From Nonomuraea harbinensis (GTDB lineage Bacteria; Actinomycetota; Actinomycetes; Streptosporangiales; Streptosporangiaceae), in NCBI RefSeq assembly GCF_019396385.1, contig NZ_JAHKRN010000018.1:62001-126000 (forward strand): DNA of 64,000 bases, read 5' to 3'. Made by a program: the position numbers and the translations under genes. Positions 35,101-42,119 of this stretch are shown here, piece after piece; position 1 is the stretch's first letter; the number at the start of each line of letters is the position of its first letter. The notes under the pieces are model-generated. The model had not been told where the DNA came from. It made no database searches and was given only the letters and a program-made list of their open reading frames with translations.

Positions 35101-35615
35101 ACGGCGGCCTTGACCTGCAGCAGGTCCTGGGAGGTCTCGACGATGAGCGCGTCGGCGCCGCCGGCGATCAGGCCGGCCGCGTTGTCGCGGTAGGCGTCGC
35201 GCAGGACGGCGAACGGCAGGTGGCCGAGCGTGGGCAGCTTCGTGCCGGGACCCATCGAGCCGAGCACGAAACGCGGCCGGTCGGGCGTGGACCAGTGGTC
35301 GGCGCGCTCCCTGGCGATCCTGGCGCCGGCCTCGGAGTATTCGTAGACGCGGTCGCCGATGTCGTACTCGCCGAGCGCGGCGAGGTTGGCGCCGAACGTG
35401 TTGGTCTCCACGCAGTCGACGCCGACGGCGAAGTAGGCGTCGTGGACGCCCGCGACGATGTCGGGGCGGGTGACGTTGAGCACCTCGTTGCAGCCCTCGT
35501 GGCCCTGGAAGTCGTCGAGGGTCGGGTCGTGGGCCTGGAGCATCGTTCCCATGGCGCCGTCGGCGACGACGACTCGCTGGGACAGCACTTCTCGAAATGA
35601 CCGGGCGATGCTCAT
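32151..35615 (-). CDS. metH: cobalamin-dependent methionine synthase
   Basis: A 1154-residue enzyme that transfers the methyl group of methyltetrahydrofolate to homocysteine through cobalamin. Domains in order: homocysteine-binding barrel (about 1-310) with zinc ligands in GLNCATGP and GGCCGT; pterin-binding barrel (about 330-610; NTNGSRAF, LDLCVDYVGRDG); cobalamin-binding cap and Rossmann domain (about 640-880) with KGDVHDIGKN, whose His is the cobalt ligand; and the SAM-binding reactivation domain to the end. Length is typical. ATG 35615 is preceded by GGAG. Its 307-base leader contains a stem-loop, but I could not identify a cobalamin or SAH riboswitch. Confidence 0.96.
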   Translation of the reverse strand: MSIARSFREVLSQRVVVADGAMGTMLQAHDPTLDDFQGHEGCNEVLNVTRPDIVAGVHDAYFAVGVDCVETNTFGANLAALGEYDIGDRVYEYSEAGARIARERADHWSTPDRPRFVLGSMGPGTKLPTLGHLPFAVLRDAYRDNAAGLIAGGADALIVETSQDLLQVKAAVLGAKRAIDAAGRDVPIIAQVTIETNGAMLLGSEIGAALTAIEPLGVDVIGLNCATGPAEMSEHLRYLARHSRLRLSCMPNAGLPVLTSDGAYYPLSAEELTTAHETFVRDYGLSIVGGCCGTTPEHLRQVVERVHGREVVRRRPHPEPGVSSLYQTIPFRQDTSFLAIGERCNTNGSRAFREAMLEGRWDDCVETARDQARGGAHMLDLCVDYVGRDGVADMKELAFRLATASTLPIMLDSTEPEVLRAGLEMLGGRAAVNSVNYEDGTGPDSRFQRIMRLVREHGAAVVALTIDEEGQARTADHKVRVASRLVDDLTGNWGMRVDDIIVDCLTFPIATGQEETRRDGLETIEAIRELKRRYPGVQTTLGVSNISFGLNPAARMVLNSVFLNECVNGGLDSAIVHASKIVPMARIPDEQRQVALDMVYDRRREGYDPLQRFMDLFEGVDAAALRAGKAEELAALPLWERLKRRIIDGERKGLETDLDDALTQRPALEIINDVLLDGMKTVGELFGSGQMQLPFVLQSAEVMKAAVAQLEPHMERVEGETKGRIVLATVKGDVHDIGKNLVDIILSNNGYEVVNLGIKQPVSAILEAADEQKADVIGMSGLLVKSTVVMKENLEELNSRGLAEKYPVLLGGAALTRAYVEQDLAELFAGEVRYARDAFEGLRLMDAIMAVKRGVAGAQLPPLRQRRVKTGAKLDRTPVEELPSRSDVAADNPVPKPPFHGDRIVKGIPLADYAAFLDERALFLGQWGLKPTRGGDGPGYEELVEAEGRPRLRMWLERLQTEGLLEAAVVYGYFPCVSDGDSLIILDESGGERTRFTFPRQRRDRHLCLSDFFRGKDSGETDVVGLQVVTMGSKISQATAELFAKDAYRDYLELHGLSVQLTEALAEYWHARTRSEWGIGGDESLDDMLKVNIQGCRYSFGYPACPNLEDQVQLFQLLDPERIGVTLSEEFQLHPEQATSALVAHHPEAKYFNV

Positions 35616-35922
35616 GCGCTCCAGCTTATCGGCTGCGCCACACGGGATCCCCCGCCCGCCGGGCCCCGCCTCGCACGTCCAGCGCCTGGTGCGACGCCCT
35701 CCCCTCCGGAAGGGGACACACCAGGACAAGGCGGCGAAGAACCGTCCTCCGGCAAGGCCCGCGGGCTCAGCTCGCAGCGTACGCCGCTCCGCCCCGTCCC
35801 TCGCCTGACCTGGCGTTCCATCACAGGCTGTACGGCGGGAGCCACTGATCGCGCTTACCACGTGACAGGAGTACCTCCTCACCGCATAGGCTTAGCGCGA
35901 TGGTGCAGACAGGAGGCGACAC
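35616..35922 (-). promoter_or_regulatory. metH leader region with stem-loop
   Basis: A 307-base divergent gap between metH and the PAC2 gene. The minus-strand RNA can fold a two-tier stem at 35685-35725: outer CCUGGUGUG with CGCACCAGG (9 pairs, one G-U) and inner CCCCU with AGGGG. It lies ~70 bases before the metH start. The conserved cobalamin-riboswitch boxes (the CCACTG-like B12 box) are not visible. It could be an attenuator, a terminator or chance in high-GC DNA. Confidence 0.4.
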
Positions 35923-36777
35923 GTGATCGAGCTCGAAGGGCTCCCCGAGCTCGTCGACCCGGTGCTCATTGCCGCGTTCGAAGGGTGGAACGACGCGGGC
36001 GAGGCCTCGAGCGGTGTGATCGCCCATCTCGAGTCCGCCTGGAAGGCCGAGCCGCTGGCCGAGCTGGACCCTGACGACTACTACGACTTCCAGGTCACCC
36101 GCCCCGTCGTGGAGATGGGCGACGGGCTGACCCGGTCGATCATCTGGCCGACGACGAGGCTGCTGCGGGCCCGGCCGCCGGGCAGCGAGCGCGACGTGGT
36201 GCTGCTGCGCGGCATCGAGCCCAACATGCGCTGGCGGTCGTTCTGCGCCGACATCATCGACGTCTGCCGGGAGCTGGGCGTCGACATGGCCGTCATGCTG
36301 GGCGCGCTGCTCAACGACTCGCCGCACACCCGTCCGGTGCCGGTCCTCGGCTCGGCCACCGACGACGGCCTGGCTCGCTCCATCAACCTGGAGCTGAGCC
36401 GCTACGAGGGCCCGACGGGCATCGTCGGGGTGCTGCAGCACGCGTTCGGCCGCGCCGGTCTGAGCGCCGTCACGCTGTGGGCGTCGGTGCCTCACTACGT
36501 GGCCCAGCCGCCCAACCCGAAGGCCACGCTGGCGCTGCTGCGCCGGTTGGAGGACGTGCTGGACATCCCGATGCCGCTGGGCGACCTCGACGAGGAGGCC
36601 CGCGCGTGGGAGCACGGCGTCGACGAGCTGGCCTCGCAGGACAGCGAGGTGGCCGAATACGTCAAGGAGCTGGAGGAGCGCAAGGACGCGGCGGAGCTGC
36701 CCGAGGCGAGCGGCGACGCGATCGCGGCAGAGTTCGAGCGCTACCTGAGGCGCCGCGACCGCGACACCGACGGCTGA
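35923..36777 (+). CDS. PAC2-family protein
   Basis: A 284-residue member of the PAC2 family, named for a eukaryotic proteasome-assembly chaperone. The opening DPVLIAAFEGWNDAGEASSG is the hallmark. The domain covers about residues 10-225 and is followed by a charged helical tail (EVAEYVKELEERKDAAELPE) typical of the actinobacterial form. GTG 35923 has AGGAGG upstream. From memory, the M. tuberculosis homologue Rv2125 also sits next to metH and in the wider proteasome region, and its function is not established. A proteasome-assembly role in bacteria is unproven. Confidence 0.9.
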   Translation: MIELEGLPELVDPVLIAAFEGWNDAGEASSGVIAHLESAWKAEPLAELDPDDYYDFQVTRPVVEMGDGLTRSIIWPTTRLLRARPPGSERDVVLLRGIEPNMRWRSFCADIIDVCRELGVDMAVMLGALLNDSPHTRPVPVLGSATDDGLARSINLELSRYEGPTGIVGVLQHAFGRAGLSAVTLWASVPHYVAQPPNPKATLALLRRLEDVLDIPMPLGDLDEEARAWEHGVDELASQDSEVAEYVKELEERKDAAELPEASGDAIAAEFERYLRRRDRDTDG

Positions 36778-36933
36778 CGTCCGGCGTTCACTCTCCCGCC
36801 GATCGCCGAGCGGCCGCGGCCATGGGCGCCTTGGACGCCGGCGGACATTTGCGGCTAAAAACCTAAACGCCGGACTTTTTCCGTACGCCGGTTCATAATC
36901 GGGTTTCCGCTGACCGTCCACGTGAGGCCGATC

Positions 36934-37482
36934 ATGGCGATTCCGTCCGGAAGCCCGCACCTGACCAGCCAGGACACCAGGCGTCTGGTCCTGCAGATGG
37001 CCGCGCCCCTGCGTGAGGACGGGCCCGGCGGTCAGGTGACCCACTTCCTGGCCCTGCTCCAGGACCGCCTCCCCCTCTGGCTGGGCGTCCTGCGCGACCT
37101 GGAGCACCGCGCGGGCCGGGGTCAGGTGCGCGACAACCTCGTCGTGGTGGCGCGGGCCGGCATCGGCTACTACGCGGACGTGCAGTCGGCCGCGCTGCCG
37201 GTGTTCTCCTCCCCCGCGGTCGCCGTGCGCTTCCGGCACGCGCTCAAGGCGAACGGGCTCGGCCCGCCCGCCGAGGTGACCCCGCTCGCCTCGTACCTGC
37301 GGGAGGAACGACTGCTCGGCCGGGTGGCCGCGGAGGTCGACCCGGAGGCCAGCGCCCGGCTCCTGCTCGCCGGCTGCCTCCGCCACGCCTTCGTCGAGCT
37401 CTTCGTCGGCGCCGACGCCGGACCGTCACGCGAAACCGCCGCCGAGGAGATCGTCCGCGAACTACGCCTGGAACCCCGGTGA
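36934..37482 (+). CDS. TetR-like ligand-binding domain lacking HTH
   Basis: A 182-residue, all-helical protein. Residues ~10-175 resemble the C-terminal ligand/dimerisation domain of TetR regulators: a long helix LLQDRLPLWLGVLRDLEHRA, and late DPEASARLLLAGCLRHAFVE followed by LFVGADAG and a closing EIVRELRLE. The ~50-residue N-terminal DNA-binding helix-turn-helix is absent, and I find no in-frame or frameshifted HTH in the 155 bases upstream. ATG 36934 has TGAGG six bases before it; a GTG four codons earlier is possible. The region just upstream is unusually AT-rich (36855-36890), a probable promoter. It could be a stand-alone sensor or a decayed regulator. Confidence 0.6.
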   Translation: MAIPSGSPHLTSQDTRRLVLQMAAPLREDGPGGQVTHFLALLQDRLPLWLGVLRDLEHRAGRGQVRDNLVVVARAGIGYYADVQSAALPVFSSPAVAVRFRHALKANGLGPPAEVTPLASYLREERLLGRVAAEVDPEASARLLLAGCLRHAFVELFVGADAGPSRETAAEEIVRELRLEPR

Positions 37483-37549
37483 GACTACAGAACGGGCTGA
37501 GCGGACCCCGGCGCCGTCCTCCGGACGCGGCCAGAGCCACAGGCCGCCG

Positions 37550-37591
37550 CGCGGAGGCCGCCCGGCGGTGCGCGGAGGCCGCCCGGCGGTG
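37550..37591. repeat. exact tandem duplication of 21 bp
   Basis: CGCGGAGGCCGCCCGGCGGTG occurs twice without a gap (37550-37570 and 37571-37591). It lies between the convergent TetR-like and CbiX-like genes, just past the latter's stop. Identical copies imply a recent duplication. Confidence 0.85.
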
Positions 37592-37596
37592 GGGTG

Positions 37597-38298
37597 TCAG
37601 CCGGCTGCCGAGGTGGCCGTGTGGTGGCGCAGGGCCTGGTCGTGGCGGTGCCAGACCAGGGCGGCCACGTCGGGGTCGGCGCCCAGCGGCGGGGTGACGA
37701 GGTCGGCGCCCGCGGCCGCCAGGCGGGCGTGGAAGAAGCCGGGCGCCAGCAGGTAGGAGGCCAGCGCCACCCGGGCCGCCGGACCGGAGTGCAGCCGTTC
37801 CATCGTCTCCGCCAGCCCCGGCGAGCCGGAGGAGACGAAGGCGGCGGTGACCGGGCGGGACAGGCGGACGGCGAGCTGGTGGGCGGCGGCGCGCACGCCG
37901 GCCAGCGCGGACGGGTCGGAGGACCCCGCCGCGCCCAGCACGACCGCGTCCGTGGCGCGCAGCCCGGCCCTGTTGAGGCGGCGGGCGAGCGTGGCGGTCA
38001 GCAGCCGGTGCGGGCCGAGCGGCGGGGCGACGAGGGCGCCTGGCCGGTGCTCGGCGAGCACCGCGGGCAGGTCGACGTGCACGTGGTAGCCGCCGGCGAG
38101 CAGCAGCGGGACCACGACCACCGGCCCGGGGACGGCCGGCAGCACGTCACGCAGCAGCGGCGCGCTGATCTCCAGGTAGGCGAGCTCGACGCGGCGGCGG
38201 GGCCGGGCCGCGCGGACGGCTCCGGCCAGCGCGGCCAGGGTGCGCTCCCCCTCCTCGCTGCGGGTGCCGTGAGCGGCCAGGACGAGCGTCGGGGTCAC
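37597..38298 (-). CDS. sirohydrochlorin chelatase-like (CbiX) protein
   Basis: A 233-residue protein with two CbiX-type halves. The first starts TLVLAAHGTRSEEGERTLAA, with the metal-binding His; YLEISAPLLRDVL and VVVVPLLLAGGYHVHVDLP, with the second His, follow. Such enzymes insert Fe(II) into sirohydrochlorin for siroheme, or Co for cobalamin. GTG 38298 overlaps the stop of the HemD-regulator gene in GTGA, so both are coupled. Siroheme serves nitrite and sulfite reductases, which fits a nitrogen-regulator neighbour; no reductase gene is in the window. Confidence 0.88.
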   Translation of the reverse strand: MTPTLVLAAHGTRSEEGERTLAALAGAVRAARPRRRVELAYLEISAPLLRDVLPAVPGPVVVVPLLLAGGYHVHVDLPAVLAEHRPGALVAPPLGPHRLLTATLARRLNRAGLRATDAVVLGAAGSSDPSALAGVRAAAHQLAVRLSRPVTAAFVSSGSPGLAETMERLHSGPAARVALASYLLAPGFFHARLAAAGADLVTPPLGADPDVAALVWHRHDQALRHHTATSAAG

Positions 38299-39464
38299 CG
38301 CGCGCCCTCGTACCGGCAGGCGAGCCGGTAGCCGCGCTTGACCACGGTCTCGACGATCCCGGCCGGCCCGAGCGCGCGGCGCAGGCGGGTGACCGCCATC
38401 TCGACCGCGTGCTCGGCCGAGTCCCTGACGGCGCTGCCGGGCAGGACGGTGCGCAGGTCGGCGCGGGAGACGACGTGGCCGGGCTTGTCGGCCAGGCGCT
38501 TGAGCACGGCCATCGGGGCGGGCGGCAGCGGCCGCAGCTCGCCGTCGACGACCACGGCGTGGCCGCGGATCTCCAGGCGGTGCCCGCCTGCTTCGAGCCG
38601 GGTGACGGACTGGGCGGGCAGGTGGCGGGCCAGGACGCGGGCGAGCGCGCCGAGCCTGGCCCGGTCGGGCTGCAGGGTGGGCACGCCGCGGTCGGCGAGC
38701 GGGCCCGCGGTGACCGGGCCGACGCAGGCGGCCACGACGGGGCCGGCGAACGCGGCCAGCAGGGCGTCCTCGGCCCCCTCCGCGCGGGCGGCGTTGAGCA
38801 TGGCGTGCACGGCGGGCGCGCTGGTGAAGGCGACGGCGTCGACGGAGCCCGAGACCGTCTGGGTGATCAGGCGCCGCAGCGGCGACGGGTCGCGGTACGG
38901 CAGCCACCGGTAGACGGGGATCACGATCACCTCGGCGCCGGCCCCGCGCAGGTCGGCGACGAAGTCGGTGAGCGGCTCGCCGTGCTGCTGGACGGCGATC
39001 CGGCGGCCGCGCAGGTCCTGGGCGAGCAGGTAGTCCTTGACCTCGGCGCAGGATTCGGTGGCGGGGGTCCAGTGGTCGTTGAGCCCGGCGGCGCGGACCG
39101 CGCCTCTGGCCTTGGGCCCGCGGGTGAGCAGGCGTGCCCCGGCGAGGTGGTCGCCCAGGTCGGAGGAGAGGCCCCAGCCCTCCGCCGCGGCCATCCAGCC
39201 GCGGAAGCCGACGCCGGTGGTGACGACCACGTCGTCGACGGGCCTCTCCAGGCTCCGCCGGGTGGCGGCGAGCAGGTCGGCGTCCTCGGCGAGCGGGACG
39301 AGCCTGATGGCGGGGGCGCTCAGCACGCGGGCGCCGCGCCGTTCGAGCAGCGCCCCGAACTCCTCGCGCCGGCGGGTGGCCGTGACGCCGACGGTGAAGC
39401 CCGCCAGCGCGTCGGGCGCCGTCTCAGGCGAAAGGACGGCGTCCCCGATGGATGACCCGCTCAT
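38295..39464 (-). CDS. HemD-domain transcription regulator (NnaR-like)
   Basis: A 389-residue fusion. Residues ~20-275 are a uroporphyrinogen-III synthase fold (FTVGVTATRRREEFGALLER, VVVTTGVGFRGW, VDAVAFTSAPAVHAML). Residues ~295-385 are an OmpR-type winged helix (LPPAPMAVLKRLADKPGHVV, then HAVEMAVTRLRRALGPAGIV and VKRGYRLAC). Actinobacterial proteins of this design include NnaR, a co-activator of nitrate/nitrite assimilation genes in mycobacteria (family knowledge). It may keep enzyme activity or use the pocket to sense a tetrapyrrole. It is cotranscribed with the CbiX-like gene. Confidence 0.9.
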   Translation of the reverse strand: MSGSSIGDAVLSPETAPDALAGFTVGVTATRRREEFGALLERRGARVLSAPAIRLVPLAEDADLLAATRRSLERPVDDVVVTTGVGFRGWMAAAEGWGLSSDLGDHLAGARLLTRGPKARGAVRAAGLNDHWTPATESCAEVKDYLLAQDLRGRRIAVQQHGEPLTDFVADLRGAGAEVIVIPVYRWLPYRDPSPLRRLITQTVSGSVDAVAFTSAPAVHAMLNAARAEGAEDALLAAFAGPVVAACVGPVTAGPLADRGVPTLQPDRARLGALARVLARHLPAQSVTRLEAGGHRLEIRGHAVVVDGELRPLPPAPMAVLKRLADKPGHVVSRADLRTVLPGSAVRDSAEHAVEMAVTRLRRALGPAGIVETVVKRGYRLACRYEGAR

Positions 39465-39693
39465 GCGAGAACCTCGTCGTGGATCGGGACACCCGGCCGG
39501 GCCCCGAGCACCCGGCCGGGCATCACACGTACGTGAACCGGAAGTGAGATCACGCCTTCATCGTGGATTCGGAGGGTTTCCGCGCTGGGTCTCTTCTGTT
39601 ACCGCTGTGCTACAAGCGACAGCCCGCGCGGTTGGCGGCGGACCGGGGAGGGAAACCCGTCGGTGTGCGACGCGGCTATTCGGGGAGGCGCGG

Positions 39694-40179
39694 GTGACGG
39701 TGCGGCCGATCCTGGCTTTCGACGATCCGGCGCTCCGCTCGGTCGCGGAGCCGGTCAAGGACTACGACAAGGAGCTGCGCGGGCTGGTCAAGTCCATGAC
39801 GGCGACGTTGCGGGCGGGCGCCGGCCGGGCCGGGCTGGCCGCTCCTCAGGTGGGGGTGCCGCTGCGGGTGCTCGTCTACGCCTACGAGGGCGCGTCAGGC
39901 CATCTCGTCAATCCGCGGCTGGAGCTGTCGGAGCGGCGGATCACGGCGGACGAGGCCTGTCTGTCGGCCCCGGGCGTGTGGTGGCCGCTGCGGCGCGCTT
40001 TCATGGTCGTCGCGCGTGGCCGCGACATGTTCGGCAAGCCCGTCACGGTGCGGGCGCTGGGCGTGCTGGCGAGGGTGCTGCAGCACGAGTCCGATCATCT
40101 GGACGGGGTGCTGTTCAGCGACCACCTGTCAGCGGACGAGCGCGAACGCTTTCTGGCCGCGGCGCTGCCCTCGGGATGA
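39694..40179 (+). CDS. def: peptide deformylase
   Basis: A 161-residue metalloenzyme that removes the formyl group from new proteins. Motif 1 is RAGLAAPQ (canonical GxGLAAxQ), motif 2 is EACLS (canonical EGCLS; metal ligand Cys89), and motif 3 is QHESDHLDG (His131, Glu132, His135). All catalytic residues are present, but the first Gly of motif 1 is replaced and motif 2 has Ala for Gly, so it may be a secondary or diverged deformylase. GTG 39694 follows GGGGAGG. Its last 65 bases overlap the convergent whiB gene. Confidence 0.9.
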   Translation: MTVRPILAFDDPALRSVAEPVKDYDKELRGLVKSMTATLRAGAGRAGLAAPQVGVPLRVLVYAYEGASGHLVNPRLELSERRITADEACLSAPGVWWPLRRAFMVVARGRDMFGKPVTVRALGVLARVLQHESDHLDGVLFSDHLSADERERFLAAALPSG

Positions 40180-40405
40180 GCGCGCGGCGCTGTTCCGGAT
40201 CCAGGCCGCCCCAGACGCCGTGCGTCTGGCCGCTGCTGATCGCGTAGTCGAGGCACGGCTCCCGTACGGGGCACGTGTGGCAGATCGTCTTGGCGCGTTC
40301 CACCTGCGACTGGCCCGGACCCTGGAGCGAGATCGGGAAGAACAGCTCAGGGTCCAGGTCAGAGCAGGCGGCCCTGCGTGACCAGTCGAGCATCATCATG
40401 CCCAT
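40115..40405 (-). CDS. WhiB-family Fe-S transcription factor
   Basis: A 96-residue WhiB-like protein. Four cluster-ligating cysteines are visible (Cys14, then Cys42-x2-Cys45-x5-Cys51), plus the family turn GVWGGLDP and a basic DNA-binding C-terminus. These proteins bind a 4Fe-4S cluster, often with the primary sigma factor, and respond to redox or developmental signals. Several ATGs near the start (MGMMM) leave the exact start open. The C-terminal ~20 codons overlap the def 3-prime end antisense. Which WhiB class it belongs to cannot be settled by eye. Confidence 0.94.
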   Translation of the reverse strand: MGMMMLDWSRRAACSDLDPELFFPISLQGPGQSQVERAKTICHTCPVREPCLDYAISSGQTHGVWGGLDPEQRRALIPRAAPRPESVRARPLTGGR

Positions 40406-40429
40406 CGCGCCTACCCAGCGCCTTCCAGG

Positions 40430-41350
40430 TCATACCTCATCGAGCAGGCGGTCCCAGTCGAGCAGGAACCTGTCGAGCCCGTAGCGCGCCAGCGCGGCCG
40501 TCCGCGCGGCCTTGCCGGCCTGGGCGGCCCGCTCCTGGTCCGCCGCGAACTCCCTGAGCGCCTGGGCCAGCACGTCCACCCGGGTGGAGACGACGCCCGC
40601 CTCGGGTGGCACCGCCTCGACGGCCTCGGTGGCGGCCAGCGCGACCACGGGCATGCCCAGGGTCATCGCCTCGATGAGGGCGAGCCCGAGCGAGGTCCAC
40701 CGGTAGGGGTGCAGGTAGACCCGCCGTCTGGCGAGCTCGGCGTGCATGCGGGCCTGCGGCAGGTCCTCGTACGTCCCGTACGGGAGACCTTCGACCTTCA
40801 TGCCGAACAGGTCGAGCGGCACCTCGGCGGCGAAGCGCGGCAGCAGGTCGGTGCCGGCCACCCGGGTGCGCCGGACGGGCTCGTTGACCACGACGCCCGC
40901 CCTGGGCAGTTCGCCGGTGTAGAGGTGGCCGGGGTCCACGACGCCGTGCTCGACGACCCGGGTGGGAGCCCGGCCGTTGTCCCAGAACAGCTCGTTGAAG
41001 TGGGTGACGTGCACGAGCGTGATGTCGGAGCGGTCCGCCAGCGGGTGGCGGGTGCGGGGCACGTCGCCGACCGGCGTGTTGTGCTCGACGTAGACGCCGG
41101 GCAGGTCGCGGCCGAGCCACTCGCGGGCCAGGTCGAGCTCGTGCGGGCGCTGGTAGACGACCACGTCGACCGGCTCGTCGCGGAGCCGGTCCCACGGCAC
41201 TTCCCTGGCGCTACCAGGCCACGGATAGGTGTCGGCCCGTCCCCTGCCGTCGGGGCCGCGGCCGGGGACGAGCGGCAGGACGTACTCGTGGCGGCCGTGC
41301 ACGAACGAGGTGGTCCACGAGCCGTGGACGTGCCAGAGGAGGATCCTCAC
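40430..41350 (-). CDS. GT4-type glycosyltransferase
   Basis: A 306-residue GT-B glycosyltransferase, shorter than usual because the N-terminal domain is compact. It starts RILLWHVHGSWTTSFVHG, and the C-terminal nucleotide-sugar region has YLHPYRWTSLGLALIEAMTL followed by GMPVVALAATEAVEAVP, the GT4 E-x7-E type motif. GTG 41350 overlaps the GmhB stop in GTGA, so it is the second gene of the leftward arm of the heptose cluster. It may add a heptose or another hexose; the donor cannot be read from sequence. Confidence 0.88.
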   Translation of the reverse strand: MRILLWHVHGSWTTSFVHGRHEYVLPLVPGRGPDGRGRADTYPWPGSAREVPWDRLRDEPVDVVVYQRPHELDLAREWLGRDLPGVYVEHNTPVGDVPRTRHPLADRSDITLVHVTHFNELFWDNGRAPTRVVEHGVVDPGHLYTGELPRAGVVVNEPVRRTRVAGTDLLPRFAAEVPLDLFGMKVEGLPYGTYEDLPQARMHAELARRRVYLHPYRWTSLGLALIEAMTLGMPVVALAATEAVEAVPPEAGVVSTRVDVLAQALREFAADQERAAQAGKAARTAALARYGLDRFLLDWDRLLDEV

Positions 41351-41949
41351 CAGCGGCTCCAGCCGAGCGCCCGCGACCAGGCGGAGCCGCCGGCGGCGAC
41401 GGGGGCCGGCGCGGCGTCCGCCTCGCGCAGCAGCCGTTCGGCCACGTCGGTGAGGTCGTCGGCGACCTCGGGAGCGTGCTCGATCTCCTCGCGCCGTGTC
41501 TCCACGGTCGGCACCAGGATGCCGCGCGCCCCGGCGGCCCTGGCCGCCTCCATGTCGCGGCCGATGTCGCCGACCATGACACACTCGCGCGGGCTCACGT
41601 CCAGCACCGCGGCGGCCCTGATGAGCAGGCCGGGCGCGGGTTTGCGGCAGGTGCAGCCGTCGCCGTCGTCGTGCACGCAGATCGCCCACGCGTCGAACGG
41701 CCCGAGCAGTTCCTCGACCCGGGCGTTCACCTGTTCCATCTCGTCCGCGGTGATCAGGCCCTTGGCCACGCCCGACTGGTTGGTCACCACCGCCACCGGC
41801 AGGTCGGCGCGGCGCAGCCTGCTCAGCGCCTCTAGCGCGCCCGGCATGGGCCGGACCCGGGCCGGGTCGCCGTTGTACGGGACATCCCTGATCAGGGTTC
41901 CATCCCTGTCGAAGAGCACCGCCCCGGGACGTCGTTGTTCGAACACCAT
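41347..41949 (-). CDS. gmhB: D-glycero-D-manno-heptose 1,7-bisphosphate phosphatase
   Basis: A 200-residue HAD-IIIA phosphatase that removes the 7-phosphate in nucleotide-heptose synthesis. Motif I is LFDRDGTLIRD (Asp14, Asp16), motif II is VAVVTNQSGVAKG, and the zinc loop is CVHDDGDGCTCRKP, the Cys/His pattern of GmhB. VGDIGRDMEAARAAGA is motif IV. A ~25-residue Ala-rich tail extends beyond the family core. It heads the leftward arm of the cluster and faces the carbamoyltransferase gene across a 170-base divergent control region. Confidence 0.93.
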   Translation of the reverse strand: MVFEQRRPGAVLFDRDGTLIRDVPYNGDPARVRPMPGALEALSRLRRADLPVAVVTNQSGVAKGLITADEMEQVNARVEELLGPFDAWAICVHDDGDGCTCRKPAPGLLIRAAAVLDVSPRECVMVGDIGRDMEAARAAGARGILVPTVETRREEIEHAPEVADDLTDVAERLLREADAAPAPVAAGGSAWSRALGWSRW

Positions 41950-41990
41950 CCACCTCCGTCGCGTGGCCCACAGCTACCCGGCGCCATATC

Positions 41991-42080
41991 GGGCAAACAA
42001 CTACTTAGGGTGACCAGACGCCAGAGTTCGGGGGTGTTTGCCCATTTCAGCGAGGGGGGTGTGTTTGAGGAGCGCTCCTC
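41991..42080. promoter_or_regulatory. divergent control region of the heptose cluster
   Basis: Between gmhB and the carbamoyltransferase gene lie two symmetric elements. GGGCAAAC (41991-41998) and GTTTGCCC (42036-42043) are an exact 8-bp inverted repeat, 37 bases apart, like two half-sites bracketing promoters. GAGGAGCGCTCCTC (42067-42080) is a perfect 14-bp palindrome 40 bases before the carbamoyltransferase start. One regulator binding here could control both arms. No regulator gene is inside the cluster. Confidence 0.5.
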
Positions 42081-42119
42081 TCGGTAGCCGTTCTCCTAAT
42101 CTTCGCAGGAAGGGAACCG

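Noticed and set aside
32127..35600. Plus-strand frame of 1157 codons
   Set aside because: Antisense of metH; long antisense frames are expected at this GC content.
35616..35922. Cobalamin riboswitch upstream of metH
   Set aside because: The conserved B12 box and surrounding helices could not be found on the minus strand; only an unrelated stem-loop is visible.
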